20,075 bases of DNA, taken from contig CAJKBW010000054.1 of assembly GCA_905198295.1 (NCBI GenBank), positions 1 through 20,075 on the forward strand, given 5' to 3'. The stretch comes from an uncultured Oscillospiraceae bacterium. GTDB taxonomy: Bacteria; Bacillota; Clostridia; Oscillospirales; Acutalibacteraceae. Shown here in pieces: positions 6,140-14,065 of the stretch. Within the stretch, counting starts at the first letter, position 1. Each line of letters begins with the position of its first letter. The notes below the pieces were generated by a model. It did no database searches and was not told the origin of the DNA. It was given only the letters and a program-made list of their open reading frames with translations. The position numbers and the translations under genes were made by a program.

Positions 6140-7036
6140 GTGGGGCTTTCTTTACAGCACGTCAGCAAATCCTTCGGTGAGCGAAAGGCGGTGGACGATC
6201 TCAGCTTCTCGATGGAGCATCCGGGGGTCTTCGGCCTGATCGGCACCAACGGCGCCGGAAAAACCACCACCATCCGCATGACACTCGGCGTGATGGACCG
6301 CGACGCCGGGGAAATTACCTGGAACGGCGGCCCGCTCAACCGAAACACCGTGCGTTTCGGCTATATGCCGGAGGAGCGCGGCATCTATCCCAAGGTGAAG
6401 GTCATCGACCAGCTTGTGTATTTCGGCGAACTGCGCGGCATGAGCCGCCGGGCAGCACTCGAGTCGGCCGACCGCTGGCTCGGACGCCTCGGAGTGACCG
6501 AATACCGGGACATGCCGGCTGAAAAGCTGTCAAAGGGCAACCAGCAGAAAATCCAGTTGATTGCCACTCTGATCCATGACCCGGAGCTGATCTTTCTTGA
6601 TGAACCGTTCAGTGGTCTCGACCCGATCAACACGGACATCTTCAAAAGTGTGGTCGGCGAACTGATTGCGGAAAATAAATTCATCGTGATGTCCAGCCAC
6701 CAGATGGCGACGGTGGAGGAATACTGCGAGGATCTGGTGATCCTCACCCACGGGCGGACGGCGCTGGCCGGCAACCTGCGGCAGATCAAAGCGGGATACG
6801 GCCACACCAACCTGTCGGTCATCTGCACAGCGGATGTGTTTCCGCTGGCCGAGCAGCACGGGCTGCAGCTGATCGAAAAAACCGCCGGCGGCTATGAATT
6901 CAAAATCACCGGCGATGAGATGGCCAACGGCTTCCTGCGGGATATGGTGGCGCGCGACATCTTCCCGGAGCGCTTTGAGATCCGTGAGCCATCGCTGCAT
7001 GAAATTTTTGTAGAAAAGGTGGGTGAGGCTGAATGA
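6140..7036 (+). CDS. ABC exporter ATP-binding protein (NatA-like)
   Basis: Cytoplasmic ATPase (298 aa from the GTG at 6140) of an ABC-2 exporter. It has Walker A GTNGAGKTT near residue 35, a Q-loop region FGYMPEERGIYPK typical of NatA/YhaQ-type ATPases, signature LSKGNQQK near 132, Walker B LIFLDEPFSGLD near 152, and switch SSHQM. A C-terminal domain of about 80 residues follows, ending EPSLHEIFVEKVGEAE. The GTG at 6140 is preferred because AAAGGAGGG lies 7-8 bases before it; the in-frame ATG at 6134 is only one base from that site. The gene overlaps the permease by 4 bases (ATGA). NatAB pumps export sodium; the substrate here is unknown. Confidence 0.92.
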   Translation: MGLSLQHVSKSFGERKAVDDLSFSMEHPGVFGLIGTNGAGKTTTIRMTLGVMDRDAGEITWNGGPLNRNTVRFGYMPEERGIYPKVKVIDQLVYFGELRGMSRRAALESADRWLGRLGVTEYRDMPAEKLSKGNQQKIQLIATLIHDPELIFLDEPFSGLDPINTDIFKSVVGELIAENKFIVMSSHQMATVEEYCEDLVILTHGRTALAGNLRQIKAGYGHTNLSVICTADVFPLAEQHGLQLIEKTAGGYEFKITGDEMANGFLRDMVARDIFPERFEIREPSLHEIFVEKVGEAE

Positions 7037-8307
7037 AAGATATTCTGACGGTATTCCGCTTCACCCTGCGGGACGGTGCACGCAAAAAAGCCTTCTGGGT
7101 GACCACCATTATTGTGCTGGTGCTGATTGTGGGTATCTGCTGCGTGCCGCGGGTCATGGATCTGTTTTCCGGCGGGAATGCGTCGGAGCCGGGATCCGAA
7201 ACACCCGGCACTTCCGTGGGCGAGCCGGCCGAAAAGACCGAAACCTGCTACCTGATCGATGAGCAGCAGCTCATCCCCGGCGCCGCCGAAGCGCTCGCCG
7301 CCGCGCTGCCGCAGGCCGACGTTATCGTCGGCGAGGAGAGCCGGCTGGACAGCTACAAGGCGGAAGCTGAGACAGACGGCAGCGTGTATATCGTCCAAAT
7401 CCAGCCGTCGGAAACGGGTACGCTACCCAAAGTGCAGTTTTATGTACACGACATCATGAGCGGCACCTCGACCGGCACGGTGACGGCGGCGCTCAAGGCG
7501 GCCTATGTATCCCAGGCGATGCAGTCCGCGGGCGTTTCAGCGGATATGACCGCGCTGGCGCTGTCTGACATGGCCTATGATATGGCGATTGTGAGCAAAA
7601 TGGATATGTCGGGGTATATCCTTGGCATCCTGCTGACCATGCTCACCTTCTTCGCGGTGTATTATTACGGCTACGGCGTGGCGATGTCGGTCGCTTCCGA
7701 AAAGACTTCCCGCGTGATGGAAACGCTGGTAGTCTCCGCCAAGCCGTCCCGCATCCTGGTGGGCAAGATCCTCGGCATGGGCGTGCTCGGGCTGCTGCAG
7801 ATGCTGATGTTCCTGGTGGTCGGTGCGCTTGGCTACAAGCTGCTCGTGCCGGCGGATTTCACCATCGGCGGCATGCCGCTGGCGCTGTCGGCCTTCACGC
7901 CGGCTTCCGCACTGCTGATTCTCGTGTATTTCCTGCTCGGCTACGCGCTGTACGCGGTGCTCAACTCGGTTTGCGGCGCCACGGTCAGCCGCACCGAAGA
8001 TCTCAATGCGGCGATGATGCCCACTGTGTTCATCAGCCTGATTGCGTTCTATGCGGCCTATCTGGTGATGTTCATCCCCAACGAAGCGGCCAAACGGGTC
8101 GTTACCTATATCCCGTTCACCTCTCCATTCCTGCTGCCCTTCCGGCTGCTTAACGAGACGGTGCCTGCTATGGATATCGTCATTTCGCTTGTGCTGCTGA
8201 TAATTTGCATCGCCGTGGTTGCGCTGCTGTCGATTCGGATCTATTCCGCGTCGGTGCTGCATTATGGCCAGCGGCTGAAGCTGAAGGACATCCTCCGGTT
8301 AAGATGA
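7033..8307 (+). CDS. ABC-2 type exporter permease (NatB-like)
   Basis: Membrane partner (424 aa) of the preceding ATPase. TM1 is at about residues 21-39 (FWVTTIIVLVLIVGICCVP). It is followed by an external domain of about 150 residues that starts with a Gly/Ser/Glu/Pro-rich linker (48-70). A block of at least five helices begins near residue 194 (GYILGILLTMLTFFAVYYYG), with the family stretch ASEKTSRVMETLVVSAKPSRILVGKI after the second TM. This is the ABC2_membrane_3/NatB layout. Its start is fused to the ATPase stop in an ATGA overlap. The transported compound is not shown by the sequence. Confidence 0.92.
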   Translation: MKDILTVFRFTLRDGARKKAFWVTTIIVLVLIVGICCVPRVMDLFSGGNASEPGSETPGTSVGEPAEKTETCYLIDEQQLIPGAAEALAAALPQADVIVGEESRLDSYKAEAETDGSVYIVQIQPSETGTLPKVQFYVHDIMSGTSTGTVTAALKAAYVSQAMQSAGVSADMTALALSDMAYDMAIVSKMDMSGYILGILLTMLTFFAVYYYGYGVAMSVASEKTSRVMETLVVSAKPSRILVGKILGMGVLGLLQMLMFLVVGALGYKLLVPADFTIGGMPLALSAFTPASALLILVYFLLGYALYAVLNSVCGATVSRTEDLNAAMMPTVFISLIAFYAAYLVMFIPNEAAKRVVTYIPFTSPFLLPFRLLNETVPAMDIVISLVLLIICIAVVALLSIRIYSASVLHYGQRLKLKDILRLR

Positions 8308-8426
8308 CAGGGTCGAACAAAACCCGATTTCGGAGGCGTGAGAAAAGCGATACGACGGCAGGTGCTGCCCTGTACCGGTTGAGGCGGGGTGGGTTTGACC
8401 CTGCTCATCTTAAGCAAATACCCCCT

Positions 8427-8459
8427 AAAAAGGAGCCGGTTTAAAGCCCGGCTCCTTTT
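8427..8459 (+). terminator. Intrinsic terminator after the exporter operon
   Basis: AAAAGGAGCCGG (8428-8439) and CCGGCTCCTTTT (8448-8459) form a 12-bp stem with an 8-base loop and A/T tails. The 120 bases between the permease stop and this stem hold no gene; a 7-base inverted repeat CAGGGTC/GACCCTG (8308-8314, 8397-8403) is the only structure I see there. Confidence 0.88.
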
Positions 8460-8507
8460 GGCGGCTTACAGCGGTAAAACACCTCTGCTTGCAGGAAAGG
8501 ACAGGCC

Positions 8508-10148
8508 ATGACAAGGAAAAAATGGCAGAAAAAGATGATCGATCAGTATGGCCGGATGCCGCAGGATCCTGTCGAAGACAGCGAAATCGATATCCTGCGA
8601 GGGTATTTCGATCACCGGCGCAAAGCGGAGCCGACAGCCTTCCATATTGACGAAACCACCTGGCAGGATCTCTCGATGGACGATGTCTACCGACGGGTCA
8701 ACCACACCCTGACCTCGCCGGGCGACCAGCTGCTGTACTACTGGCTGCGCACCCCCGCGCTGGAGGAGGCGGTCTACACCCGGCGCCGGGAGATGATCCG
8801 TTATATGGAGACGCACCCCGATGTGCGCATGCGCATCCAGCGGATTCTGGCGAAAACCGGAAAGCACCGGGCCGCGCAGACGATCGAGTCTTTTGCGCCG
8901 TCTGCCGTCCGCTCGGGCGGACTGTGGATCGCCATTCTGCTGCCCATTCTGCTGCTGATATCGGGGCTGTGCATGGTGAAAATTTCCTGGATGGTGCCGG
9001 TGTTTTTCGCCCTGCTCATTCTTCTGCCGGCCTATCATATCGGTATGACCCGGCGGCTGGAAACAAATCTGCCGATTGTCAACACCATTGTCTCTACCAT
9101 TGCCGCCTACCGGAAAATTGTCCGCACACTGCCGGATGACGGCGCCTTTTTGACCGCGCCGTATGCGGCGGCCGGACAACGGACCAAGGCGGTCACCCGC
9201 ATCGGCGGCACCTCGTTTGCAACCAATAACGACCTGATGCTGCTGGTCAACAATTTTCTGTTGTTTGATCTGATCATATACGAGCTGCTGAAAAAACGCA
9301 TCGGCCGGCTGAGCAAAGAGGTTTCCGCTATCCACACCTGTGTGGGCGAGCTGGATGCCGCCATCGCGGCGGCATCCTACCGGCAGGCGGCCGGATACTG
9401 GTGCGAGCCGAATCTGTCTTTTGAGGCAGACGCCCCGCTGCGGCTGCGGGCCGAAGGCATGGTGCACCCGCTGCTGCGGCATCCGGTGCCCAATACGGTG
9501 GACACCGCACGCTCTCTGCTGATCACCGGCTCCAACGCCTCGGGAAAATCCACCTTTTTAAAGGCAGCCGCACTCAACGCCCTGCTTGCACAAAGCATCG
9601 CCACCGCCCTGTGCGAAGCATACAGCGCTCCGGCGTTCCACATTTACAGCTCGATGGCGCTCAGCGATGATATTCTGGCGGGAGAAAGCTATTTCGTTAC
9701 CGAGATCAAGGCAATCCGGCGCATCTGCCGCGCTGCGCAGCGGGGAGAACGCGTGCTTTGCATCGTCGATGAGGTGCTGCGCGGCACCAATACGGTGGAA
9801 CGCATCGCCGCCTCCAGCGTTTTGCTGGAGGATCTGGCGGAGCACGACTGCCTGTGTATCGCGGCGACGCATGACGCTGAGCTGTGCGAATTGCTGGAGA
9901 AGCGCTATACTCTGTTTCATTTTCAGGAACGGGTCACCGCTTCCGACATCACCTTTGATTATCGCCTGCACCCCGGTGCCGTTTGCTCCAGCAACGCAAT
10001 TCGGCTGCTCGGACTGCTGGGCTTTGGGAAGGAAGTCACCGCACAGGCGGATGAACGGGCGGAATATTACCGCCAAAACGGCGCATGGACGCCGTCCCGT
10101 GACGACGAGAGCGATTATATGCCAACAGAAAGGAGCGACCTCCAATGA
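8508..10148 (+). CDS. Membrane-anchored MutS-family ATPase
   Basis: MutS-related protein (546 aa) with the MutS core and ATPase domains but no room for the mismatch-recognition and connector domains. Two strong transmembrane helices lie at about residues 137-155 and 160-178 (WIAILLPILLLISG, WMVPVFFALLILLPAYHIG), with another hydrophobic run near 245-262. The ATPase has Walker A GSNASGKST (341-349), Walker B IVDEVLRGTN (D421, E422; compare DExxRGT in MutS) and ATHDAEL (H455). AAAGGA lies 6 bases before the ATG. It ends in a 4-base overlap with the acetyltransferase gene. The family is known in Firmicutes and Bacteroidetes, but its role is unclear; classic mismatch repair is unlikely. Confidence 0.9.
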   Translation: MTRKKWQKKMIDQYGRMPQDPVEDSEIDILRGYFDHRRKAEPTAFHIDETTWQDLSMDDVYRRVNHTLTSPGDQLLYYWLRTPALEEAVYTRRREMIRYMETHPDVRMRIQRILAKTGKHRAAQTIESFAPSAVRSGGLWIAILLPILLLISGLCMVKISWMVPVFFALLILLPAYHIGMTRRLETNLPIVNTIVSTIAAYRKIVRTLPDDGAFLTAPYAAAGQRTKAVTRIGGTSFATNNDLMLLVNNFLLFDLIIYELLKKRIGRLSKEVSAIHTCVGELDAAIAAASYRQAAGYWCEPNLSFEADAPLRLRAEGMVHPLLRHPVPNTVDTARSLLITGSNASGKSTFLKAAALNALLAQSIATALCEAYSAPAFHIYSSMALSDDILAGESYFVTEIKAIRRICRAAQRGERVLCIVDEVLRGTNTVERIAASSVLLEDLAEHDCLCIAATHDAELCELLEKRYTLFHFQERVTASDITFDYRLHPGAVCSSNAIRLLGLLGFGKEVTAQADERAEYYRQNGAWTPSRDDESDYMPTERSDLQ

Positions 10149-10897
10149 CATCAAAAAAACAGCTTTGTCGGGATCTGCGCCAGCTCGGCGTACAGCCCGG
10201 CGACGTCCTTCTTGTCCACAGCGCTATGAAACCGCTCGGGCCGGTGGAAGACGGCTGCCGCGGCGTCATCGAGGCGCTGTGTGAAGCGCTGACCGGGACG
10301 GGCACCCTGTTGCTGCCGGCGCTCACCTACGCGACGGTCACACAGGAGAACCCGGTTTTTTCAGTCAGCGATACCCCCTCCTGCGTCGGAAAGCTGTCTG
10401 AGGCGTTCCGCACCATGCCGGATGTCCGGCGCAGCATACATCCCACGCATTCGGTATGTGCCGTCGGCCGGCTGGCGGCTGACATGCTTTCCGGCCATGA
10501 GGAAGACCGCACGCCGGTGGGATCGCATTCCCCGTTCCGCCGGCTGGCGGAGCAGGGAGGCAAAATCCTGATGCTCGGCTGTGGGCTTACGCCCAACACC
10601 TTTATGCATGGCGTCGAGGAAGAGGCCGGCGTGCCGTACTGCCTGTCGCCTGACCCGATTGCCTATACCTGCATCCTGCCGGACGGGACGCAGTACACCG
10701 CCGCCTATACGCCGCATCTGTTTGACGGAATAACCCAGCGCTATGACCGGGCGGCGGCGCTGCTGAACGGGGATGCCCTGCGGTTTGGGCGGGCGGCACT
10801 GGCCGACTGTGCGCTGATCGACGCGGCAAGTCTGCGCCGGGCGGCGCTGAACCGGATGCGGACGGAGCCGCTGTATTTCGTCGATCGCAGAGTCTGA
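10145..10897 (+). CDS. AAC(3)-family N-acetyltransferase (YokD-like)
   Basis: Acetyl-CoA-dependent acetyltransferase of the antibiotic_NAT fold (250 aa). Family stretches seen: GDVLLVHSAMKPLG (19-32), GTLLLPALTY (53-62), RRSIHPTHSVCAVG (the conserved HPTHS), TPVGSHSPFRRLAEQGGKIL, and LGCGLTPNTFMHGVEEEAGVP with the His/Glu pair. It starts inside the ATGA overlap with the MutS-like gene, so the two are translationally coupled, and a terminator follows. Chromosomal relatives such as YokD are poor or untested aminoglycoside acetylators, so the name does not establish antibiotic resistance; the natural substrate is unknown. Confidence 0.9.
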   Translation: MTSKKQLCRDLRQLGVQPGDVLLVHSAMKPLGPVEDGCRGVIEALCEALTGTGTLLLPALTYATVTQENPVFSVSDTPSCVGKLSEAFRTMPDVRRSIHPTHSVCAVGRLAADMLSGHEEDRTPVGSHSPFRRLAEQGGKILMLGCGLTPNTFMHGVEEEAGVPYCLSPDPIAYTCILPDGTQYTAAYTPHLFDGITQRYDRAAALLNGDALRFGRAALADCALIDAASLRRAALNRMRTEPLYFVDRRV

Positions 10898-10950
10898 ATT
10901 CCACCGCAAAACAAAAAGCGGACCATCGTCCTGGCCCGCAGAAAGTTTCA

Positions 10951-10980
10951 GGGGATGATGCACCGCATCATCCCCTTTTT
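10951..10980 (+). terminator. Intrinsic terminator of the MutS-like/acetyltransferase operon
   Basis: GGGGATGATGC (10951-10961), loop ACC, GCATCATCCCC (10965-10975), then TTTTT. It lies 54 bases after the acetyltransferase stop and faces the end of spoVT. Confidence 0.92.
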
Positions 10981-10998
10981 GTCCTGTCCGGCGGAGCA

Positions 10999-11541
10999 TT
11001 ATTCCTCCATCTGTTTGCCGAGGAATGCCGCCGCCACCTGCGCCAGGCGAACATCCCCCTCATTGGGAACCGCACCGCTGTCCGGCTGCAGCATGCACAC
11101 GGCACCGATGACATCGCCCGCGGCCAGAATCGGCGCTACTACCGCTGCCGCACGGTCACTGCCGTCCACCGGCTGCACCCGATTGGCGTCCCCCGCCGCA
11201 ATCTGGTAGGTGCGGCGCTGATCCATCAGTTCTTCCAGACGAGCAGATACCCGCCGCTCCTGAAATTCCTTTTTGGATACACCCGCGGCAGCCACCACAT
11301 GATCCCGGTCGCAGATCAGCACCGCCATACCGCAGGCGCGGGACATGACGTCGGCATACTGTCCGGCAAACGGGGAAAGTTCTCCGATCGGGGAATACTT
11401 CTTAAATACCACTTCGCCGTCGTTATCGGTAAAAATCTCCAGTGGATCCCCCTCACGGATACGCATGGTGCGCCGGATTTCCTTGGGGATTACCACACGG
11501 CCGAGATCATCAATTCTTCTGACAATTCCAGTTGCTTTCAT
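10999..11541 (-). CDS. spoVT: Stage V sporulation protein T
   Basis: Forespore transcription regulator (180 aa). An N-terminal AbrB-type swapped-hairpin DNA-binding domain (residues 1-50, MKATGIVRRIDDLGRVVIPK then EIRRTMRIREGDPLEIF) is followed by a GAF-like sensor domain (about 56-178; AGQYADVMSRACGMAVLICD, AAVVAPILAAGDVIGAVCM). Length and sequence match SpoVT closely, so the organism forms spores or descends from spore formers. I chose the ATG at 11541, with AAAGGA upstream; the reading frame to 11565 adds residues without a ribosome binding site. In Bacillus, spoVT is sigma-G dependent; here a CATAAAA near 11583 could be a sigma-G -10, but no good -35 is visible. Confidence 0.95.
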   Translation of the reverse strand: MKATGIVRRIDDLGRVVIPKEIRRTMRIREGDPLEIFTDNDGEVVFKKYSPIGELSPFAGQYADVMSRACGMAVLICDRDHVVAAAGVSKKEFQERRVSARLEELMDQRRTYQIAAGDANRVQPVDGSDRAAAVVAPILAAGDVIGAVCMLQPDSGAVPNEGDVRLAQVAAAFLGKQMEE

Positions 11542-11590
11542 CTCAAAAATTCCTTTCTTCCACAATACGCTTTTTCCATCTATCTTTTAT

Positions 11591-11625
11591 GCAGGGAATG
11601 CATGCCGGAACTTTCCGCTCCCTGC
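11591..11625. repeat. Nested inverted repeat upstream of spoVT
   Basis: GCAGGGA (11591-11597) and TCCCTGC (11619-11625) enclose CGGAA/TTCCG (11606-11610, 11613-11617). No T run follows on either strand. It could be a leader stem or binding site, 50 bases before the spoVT start. Confidence 0.4.
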
Positions 11626-11869
11626 CATCAATGGCAAAAGTAGTATCTGTCCGAACGAAATTTTTATACGGCCGCCGCCGTCAATTTTTCGCGTCGAAAA
11701 TCATCACAACCGCACTAACTGCCCAAATTTGCAGCCGAAAGAAAAACACCTGGAAAATGTTTCTTTTAACGCCATTCTCGTCCGTTTGTGGCAGGCACAT
11801 GACAATCTGAGACAAAGCACTCCATCTTTCCGGTACATAGTAAAGCACCTCTATGGTGCACATCCTGTG
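11626..11869. other. Intergenic stretch with no gene seen
   Basis: An AT-richer segment between the spoVT leader and the Dph6-like remnant. A 60-codon minus-strand frame (11681-11863) lacks a ribosome binding site and resembles nothing I know. I see no RNA gene, repeat or promoter worth naming. Confidence 0.5.
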
Positions 11870-12070
11870 TCATGTCAGCTCCCGATACCCGTATCGGTGA
11901 ACCTCATCTGCTCCGCCGCCGGGATAATCCCGCCGGTATTGCCCCTTGATTCGAAAATCTACGGGATGCCGGAATATCGGACCGTCATAGACAAACGAAT
12001 GATATTCGCCGTTTTCTCCGCAAATATCCGCTCCTGAAAGGCAGACCACCGCAATAACAAAACCGCTGGC
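11870..12070 (-). pseudogene. C-terminal remnant of a Dph6-like ATP pyrophosphatase
   Basis: Read leftward, this encodes GADICGENGEYHSFVYDGP, then IFRHPVDFRIKG and a short tail ending YGYRELT before the stop at 11872-11870. The run CGENGEYHxFVYDGPxF is the hallmark of the C-terminal part of Dph6-related ATP pyrophosphatases (PF01902 family), which normally follows a PP-loop domain of about 150 residues. That domain is absent: upstream there is only a short hydrophobic run (FVIAVVCLS) and then a terminator hairpin for the tRNA genes. There is no credible start, so this is a decayed gene. The family match is from memory of the motif. Confidence 0.6.
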
Positions 12071-12092
12071 GCATTTAATCGAGCCAAATAGC

Positions 12093-12127
12093 AAAAAAGG
12101 CCGGCAACTCATCCATAAATGTCGGCC
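12093..12127 (-). terminator. Second leftward terminator downstream of the tRNA genes
   Basis: GGCCGGCA (12099-12106) pairs with TGTCGGCC (12120-12127) with one G-T wobble and a 13-base loop. On the minus strand it is followed by TTTTTT (12098-12093). It probably backs up the terminator at 12213, and it cuts the N-terminal side of the Dph6-like remnant. Confidence 0.55.
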
Positions 12128-12212
12128 GCAGGTCCGAACCATTCAAAGTGACGTCTTGCTCCGCAAGCCGCTTATGGAATGCCTTCCGGCATGGATTCCC
12201 CTTTATACCTAC

Positions 12213-12251
12213 AAAAAATCACGGCCAGCCCTGAAGGGCTGACCGTGATTT
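12213..12251 (-). terminator. Terminator of the tRNA operon
   Basis: AAATCACGG and CCGTGATTT (12216-12224, 12243-12251) plus inner CAGCCC/GGGCTG around TGAA, with one mismatch. On the minus strand the stem ends in a T run (12218-12213). It begins one base after the tRNA-Val CCA end. Confidence 0.9.
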
Positions 12252-12252
12252 C

Positions 12253-12330
12253 TGGTGCGCGTAAACGGACTCGAACCGCTGACCTCTTGCGTGTGAAGCA
12301 AGCGCTCTAACCAGCTGAGCTATACGCGCA
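12253..12330 (-). tRNA. tRNA-Val (anticodon CAC)
   Basis: Minus strand: acceptor TGCGCGT pairs with ACGCGCA, D arm TAGCTCAGCTGGTTAGAGC, anticodon stem CTTGC/GCAAG with loop TTCACAC (anticodon CAC, reading GUG), T loop TTCGAGT, encoded CCA. Last of three co-transcribed tRNA genes. Confidence 0.95.
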
Positions 12331-12332
12331 TA

Positions 12333-12407
12333 TGGTGACCCGAACGGGAATCGAACCCCTGATACCGCCGTGAAAGGGCGGTGTCTTAACCGCTTGACCA
12401 TCGGGCC
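12333..12407 (-). tRNA. tRNA-Glu (anticodon TTC)
   Basis: Minus strand: acceptor GGCCCGA pairs with TCGGGTC (one G-U), anticodon stem CCGCC/GGCGG with loop CTTTCAC (anticodon TTC), T loop TTCGATT, encoded CCA. Separated by 2 bases from tRNA-Val and 3 bases from tRNA-Met. Confidence 0.95.
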
Positions 12408-12410
12408 GTG

Positions 12411-12487
12411 TGGTAGCGGTAATTGGATTCGAACCAATGACACTGCGGGTATGAACCGCATGCTCTAGCCAACTGAGCTATACCGCC
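12411..12487 (-). tRNA. tRNA-Met (anticodon CAT), elongator type
   Basis: Minus strand: acceptor GGCGGTA with TACCGCT (one G-U), D arm TAGCTCAGTTGGCTAGAGC, anticodon stem TGCGG/CCGCA with loop TTCATAC (CAT), T loop TTCGAAT, encoded CCA. The anticodon stem lacks the three G-C pairs of initiator tRNA, so elongator Met is most likely; an Ile tRNA with lysidine cannot be fully excluded. Confidence 0.93.
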
Positions 12488-12517
12488 ATCTGCTGCCCTT
12501 GTGTCAGGGCGCAGTCT

Positions 12518-12547
12518 ATTATAGCGCGGAGATTGTCCGTTTGTCAA
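12518..12547 (-). promoter_or_regulatory. Sigma-A promoter of the tRNA operon
   Basis: Minus strand: TTGACA (12547-12542), 18 bases, TATAAT (12523-12518). Both hexamers are perfect. It begins only 47 bases after the rnfB stop. Confidence 0.88.
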
Positions 12548-12594
12548 CCCCCAATTTGCAAAAGTTCCCGATTTTTTATCTTCTCCGGACCCAT

Positions 12595-13401
12595 TCAGCC
12601 TGTCGGCTGCGTCAGGGCGAAAATATCAATGCACCCGACCGGGCAGCCCTCGGCGCATTTGCCGCAACCAACGCATTTTTCGGGATCGATCGCGGCGAGA
12701 AAATCCGTGACCTGAATGGCCTCATATTCGCACACCCGAGTGCATTTCATGCAGCCGATGCAGCCGGCCGTGCATGCCTTTCGCACAACCGCCCCCTTAT
12801 CATGGCTGGAGCAGCGCACCACGCCTTTTGCGCTGCCCGGCAGCAGCGCAATCAGCCCCTTCGGACAAACCGAAACACATTTGCTGCACCCGCGGCAAAG
12901 CGACGGATCGATGCGGGCGAGGCCGTCGTCCACCGTAATAGCCCCGTATTCGCACACCGCACGGCAGTCGCCGTAACCCAAGCAGCCGTAATTGCATTTC
13001 CAGTTGCCGCCGTAAAACTGATTTGCCGCCGCGCAGGACGGGATTCCGTGATAGTCCAGCTTGCGCGCCGTATGCGCCTCACAGCCGCCGCAGCGCACCA
13101 TCGCCGTTTTGACCTCCACCGTACCGGACACACCGAGCAGCGTAGAGGTTTTCTCTGCCGTTTCGGCGCCGCCGGGTGAGCACAGGCCGACCTTCGCGCC
13201 CTCATGCACCAGCGCGTGCGCATAGCCGTCGCAGCCGGAATAGCCGCAGGCGCCGCAGTTGGCGCCTGGCAGCGCATCACGCACCGCCTCCACTTTTTCA
13301 TCACGCGGCACCGCCATGACCACCGACGCCACAGCCAGAACCAGTCCGGCCACCAGCCCGACGCCAGCCACAATCAGAATCGCCAACATAATGGGATTCA
13401 T
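12595..13401 (-). CDS. rnfB: Rnf complex subunit B (iron-sulfur)
   Basis: Membrane-anchored ferredoxin-like subunit (268 aa) that takes electrons from ferredoxin into the Rnf complex. An N-terminal anchor helix (about 5-31) leads to a 4Fe-4S domain C49-x2-C52-x4-C57...C74, then four more cysteine sets: C136/C140/C146/C150, C169/C172/C175/C179, C214/C217/C220/C224 and C243/C246/C249/C253. This multi-ferredoxin tail is typical of clostridial RnfB. I chose the ATG at 13401, with AAGGGG upstream, over an in-frame TTG two codons earlier. Last gene of the rnf operon. I see no clear intrinsic terminator after its stop, and the tRNA promoter follows almost at once. Confidence 0.96.
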   Translation of the reverse strand: MNPIMLAILIVAGVGLVAGLVLAVASVVMAVPRDEKVEAVRDALPGANCGACGYSGCDGYAHALVHEGAKVGLCSPGGAETAEKTSTLLGVSGTVEVKTAMVRCGGCEAHTARKLDYHGIPSCAAANQFYGGNWKCNYGCLGYGDCRAVCEYGAITVDDGLARIDPSLCRGCSKCVSVCPKGLIALLPGSAKGVVRCSSHDKGAVVRKACTAGCIGCMKCTRVCEYEAIQVTDFLAAIDPEKCVGCGKCAEGCPVGCIDIFALTQPTG

Positions 13402-13433
13402 CCGCAACCCCTTGCCTTTCTGTTTAATGTCAT

Positions 13434-14021
13434 TTACAGGCCGAACAGACCCTGAAAGCCGAGGAAGGACACCGATACCAGCGAAGCAGACACCAGCGTG
13501 ATCGGCAGGCCTTTCAGCCCCTCCGGTATCTCTGCGCTCTCCAGCCGTTCCCGCACACCGGCGAACATCACCATCGCCAGCAGGAAGCCGAGTCCGGCGC
13601 CCAGTGCGTTAACCAGCGACTGCACGAAGGTGTAACCGCTGTCGATATTCAGGATGGTCACGCCGAGCACCGCGCAGTTGGTGGTGATCAGCGGCAGATA
13701 AATGCCCAAAGCCTTGTGCAGCGGCGGAACAAACCGCTTGAGCACGATTTCCACCAGCTGCACGAGCGCGGCAATGATGAGGATAAACACAATCGTCTGC
13801 AGATACGCCAGATCGTTCGGCTCAAGCAGCAGCCGGTAAATCGGCCAGGTGGCGGCGGTGGCCATCAGCATCACGAAGATGACCGCCAGCGACATGCCCA
13901 CCGCGGAGTTGAGCTTTTTCGACACGCCGAGGAACGGACAGATACCAAGAAATTGAGAAAGCACAAAATTGTTGACCAGCAGGCCGCCGATCAGGATCGC
14001 AAACAGGGAGGCATTATTCAT
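13434..14021 (-). CDS. rnfA: Rnf complex subunit A (membrane)
   Basis: Integral membrane subunit (195 aa), homologous to RnfE/NqrE, with six predicted helices. Diagnostic runs are VNNFVLSQFLGICPFLGVSK (16-35) and LGIYLPLITTNCAVLG (about 106-121). Each carries one cysteine of the intramembrane iron-sulfur site known in Rnf/NQR (C28 and C117 here). AAAGGGGG lies before the ATG at 14021. Between rnfE (44 bases upstream) and rnfB (32 bases downstream) in the operon. Confidence 0.96.
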   Translation of the reverse strand: MNNASLFAILIGGLLVNNFVLSQFLGICPFLGVSKKLNSAVGMSLAVIFVMLMATAATWPIYRLLLEPNDLAYLQTIVFILIIAALVQLVEIVLKRFVPPLHKALGIYLPLITTNCAVLGVTILNIDSGYTFVQSLVNALGAGLGFLLAMVMFAGVRERLESAEIPEGLKGLPITLVSASLVSVSFLGFQGLFGL

Positions 14022-14065
14022 CTTGGCCGCCCCCTTTACCCATCTCTAGCATAAGGCCGAAAACG

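Noticed and set aside
8508..10148. Calling the MutS-like gene mutS (mismatch repair) or mutS2
   Set aside because: It lacks the mismatch-recognition and connector domains of MutS and the Smr domain of MutS2, and has membrane helices instead.
10145..10897. Calling the AAC(3)-family gene an antibiotic resistance determinant
   Set aside because: The fold is recognised, but it sits in a chromosomal-looking operon with a MutS-like gene, and related chromosomal enzymes are not proven resistance factors.
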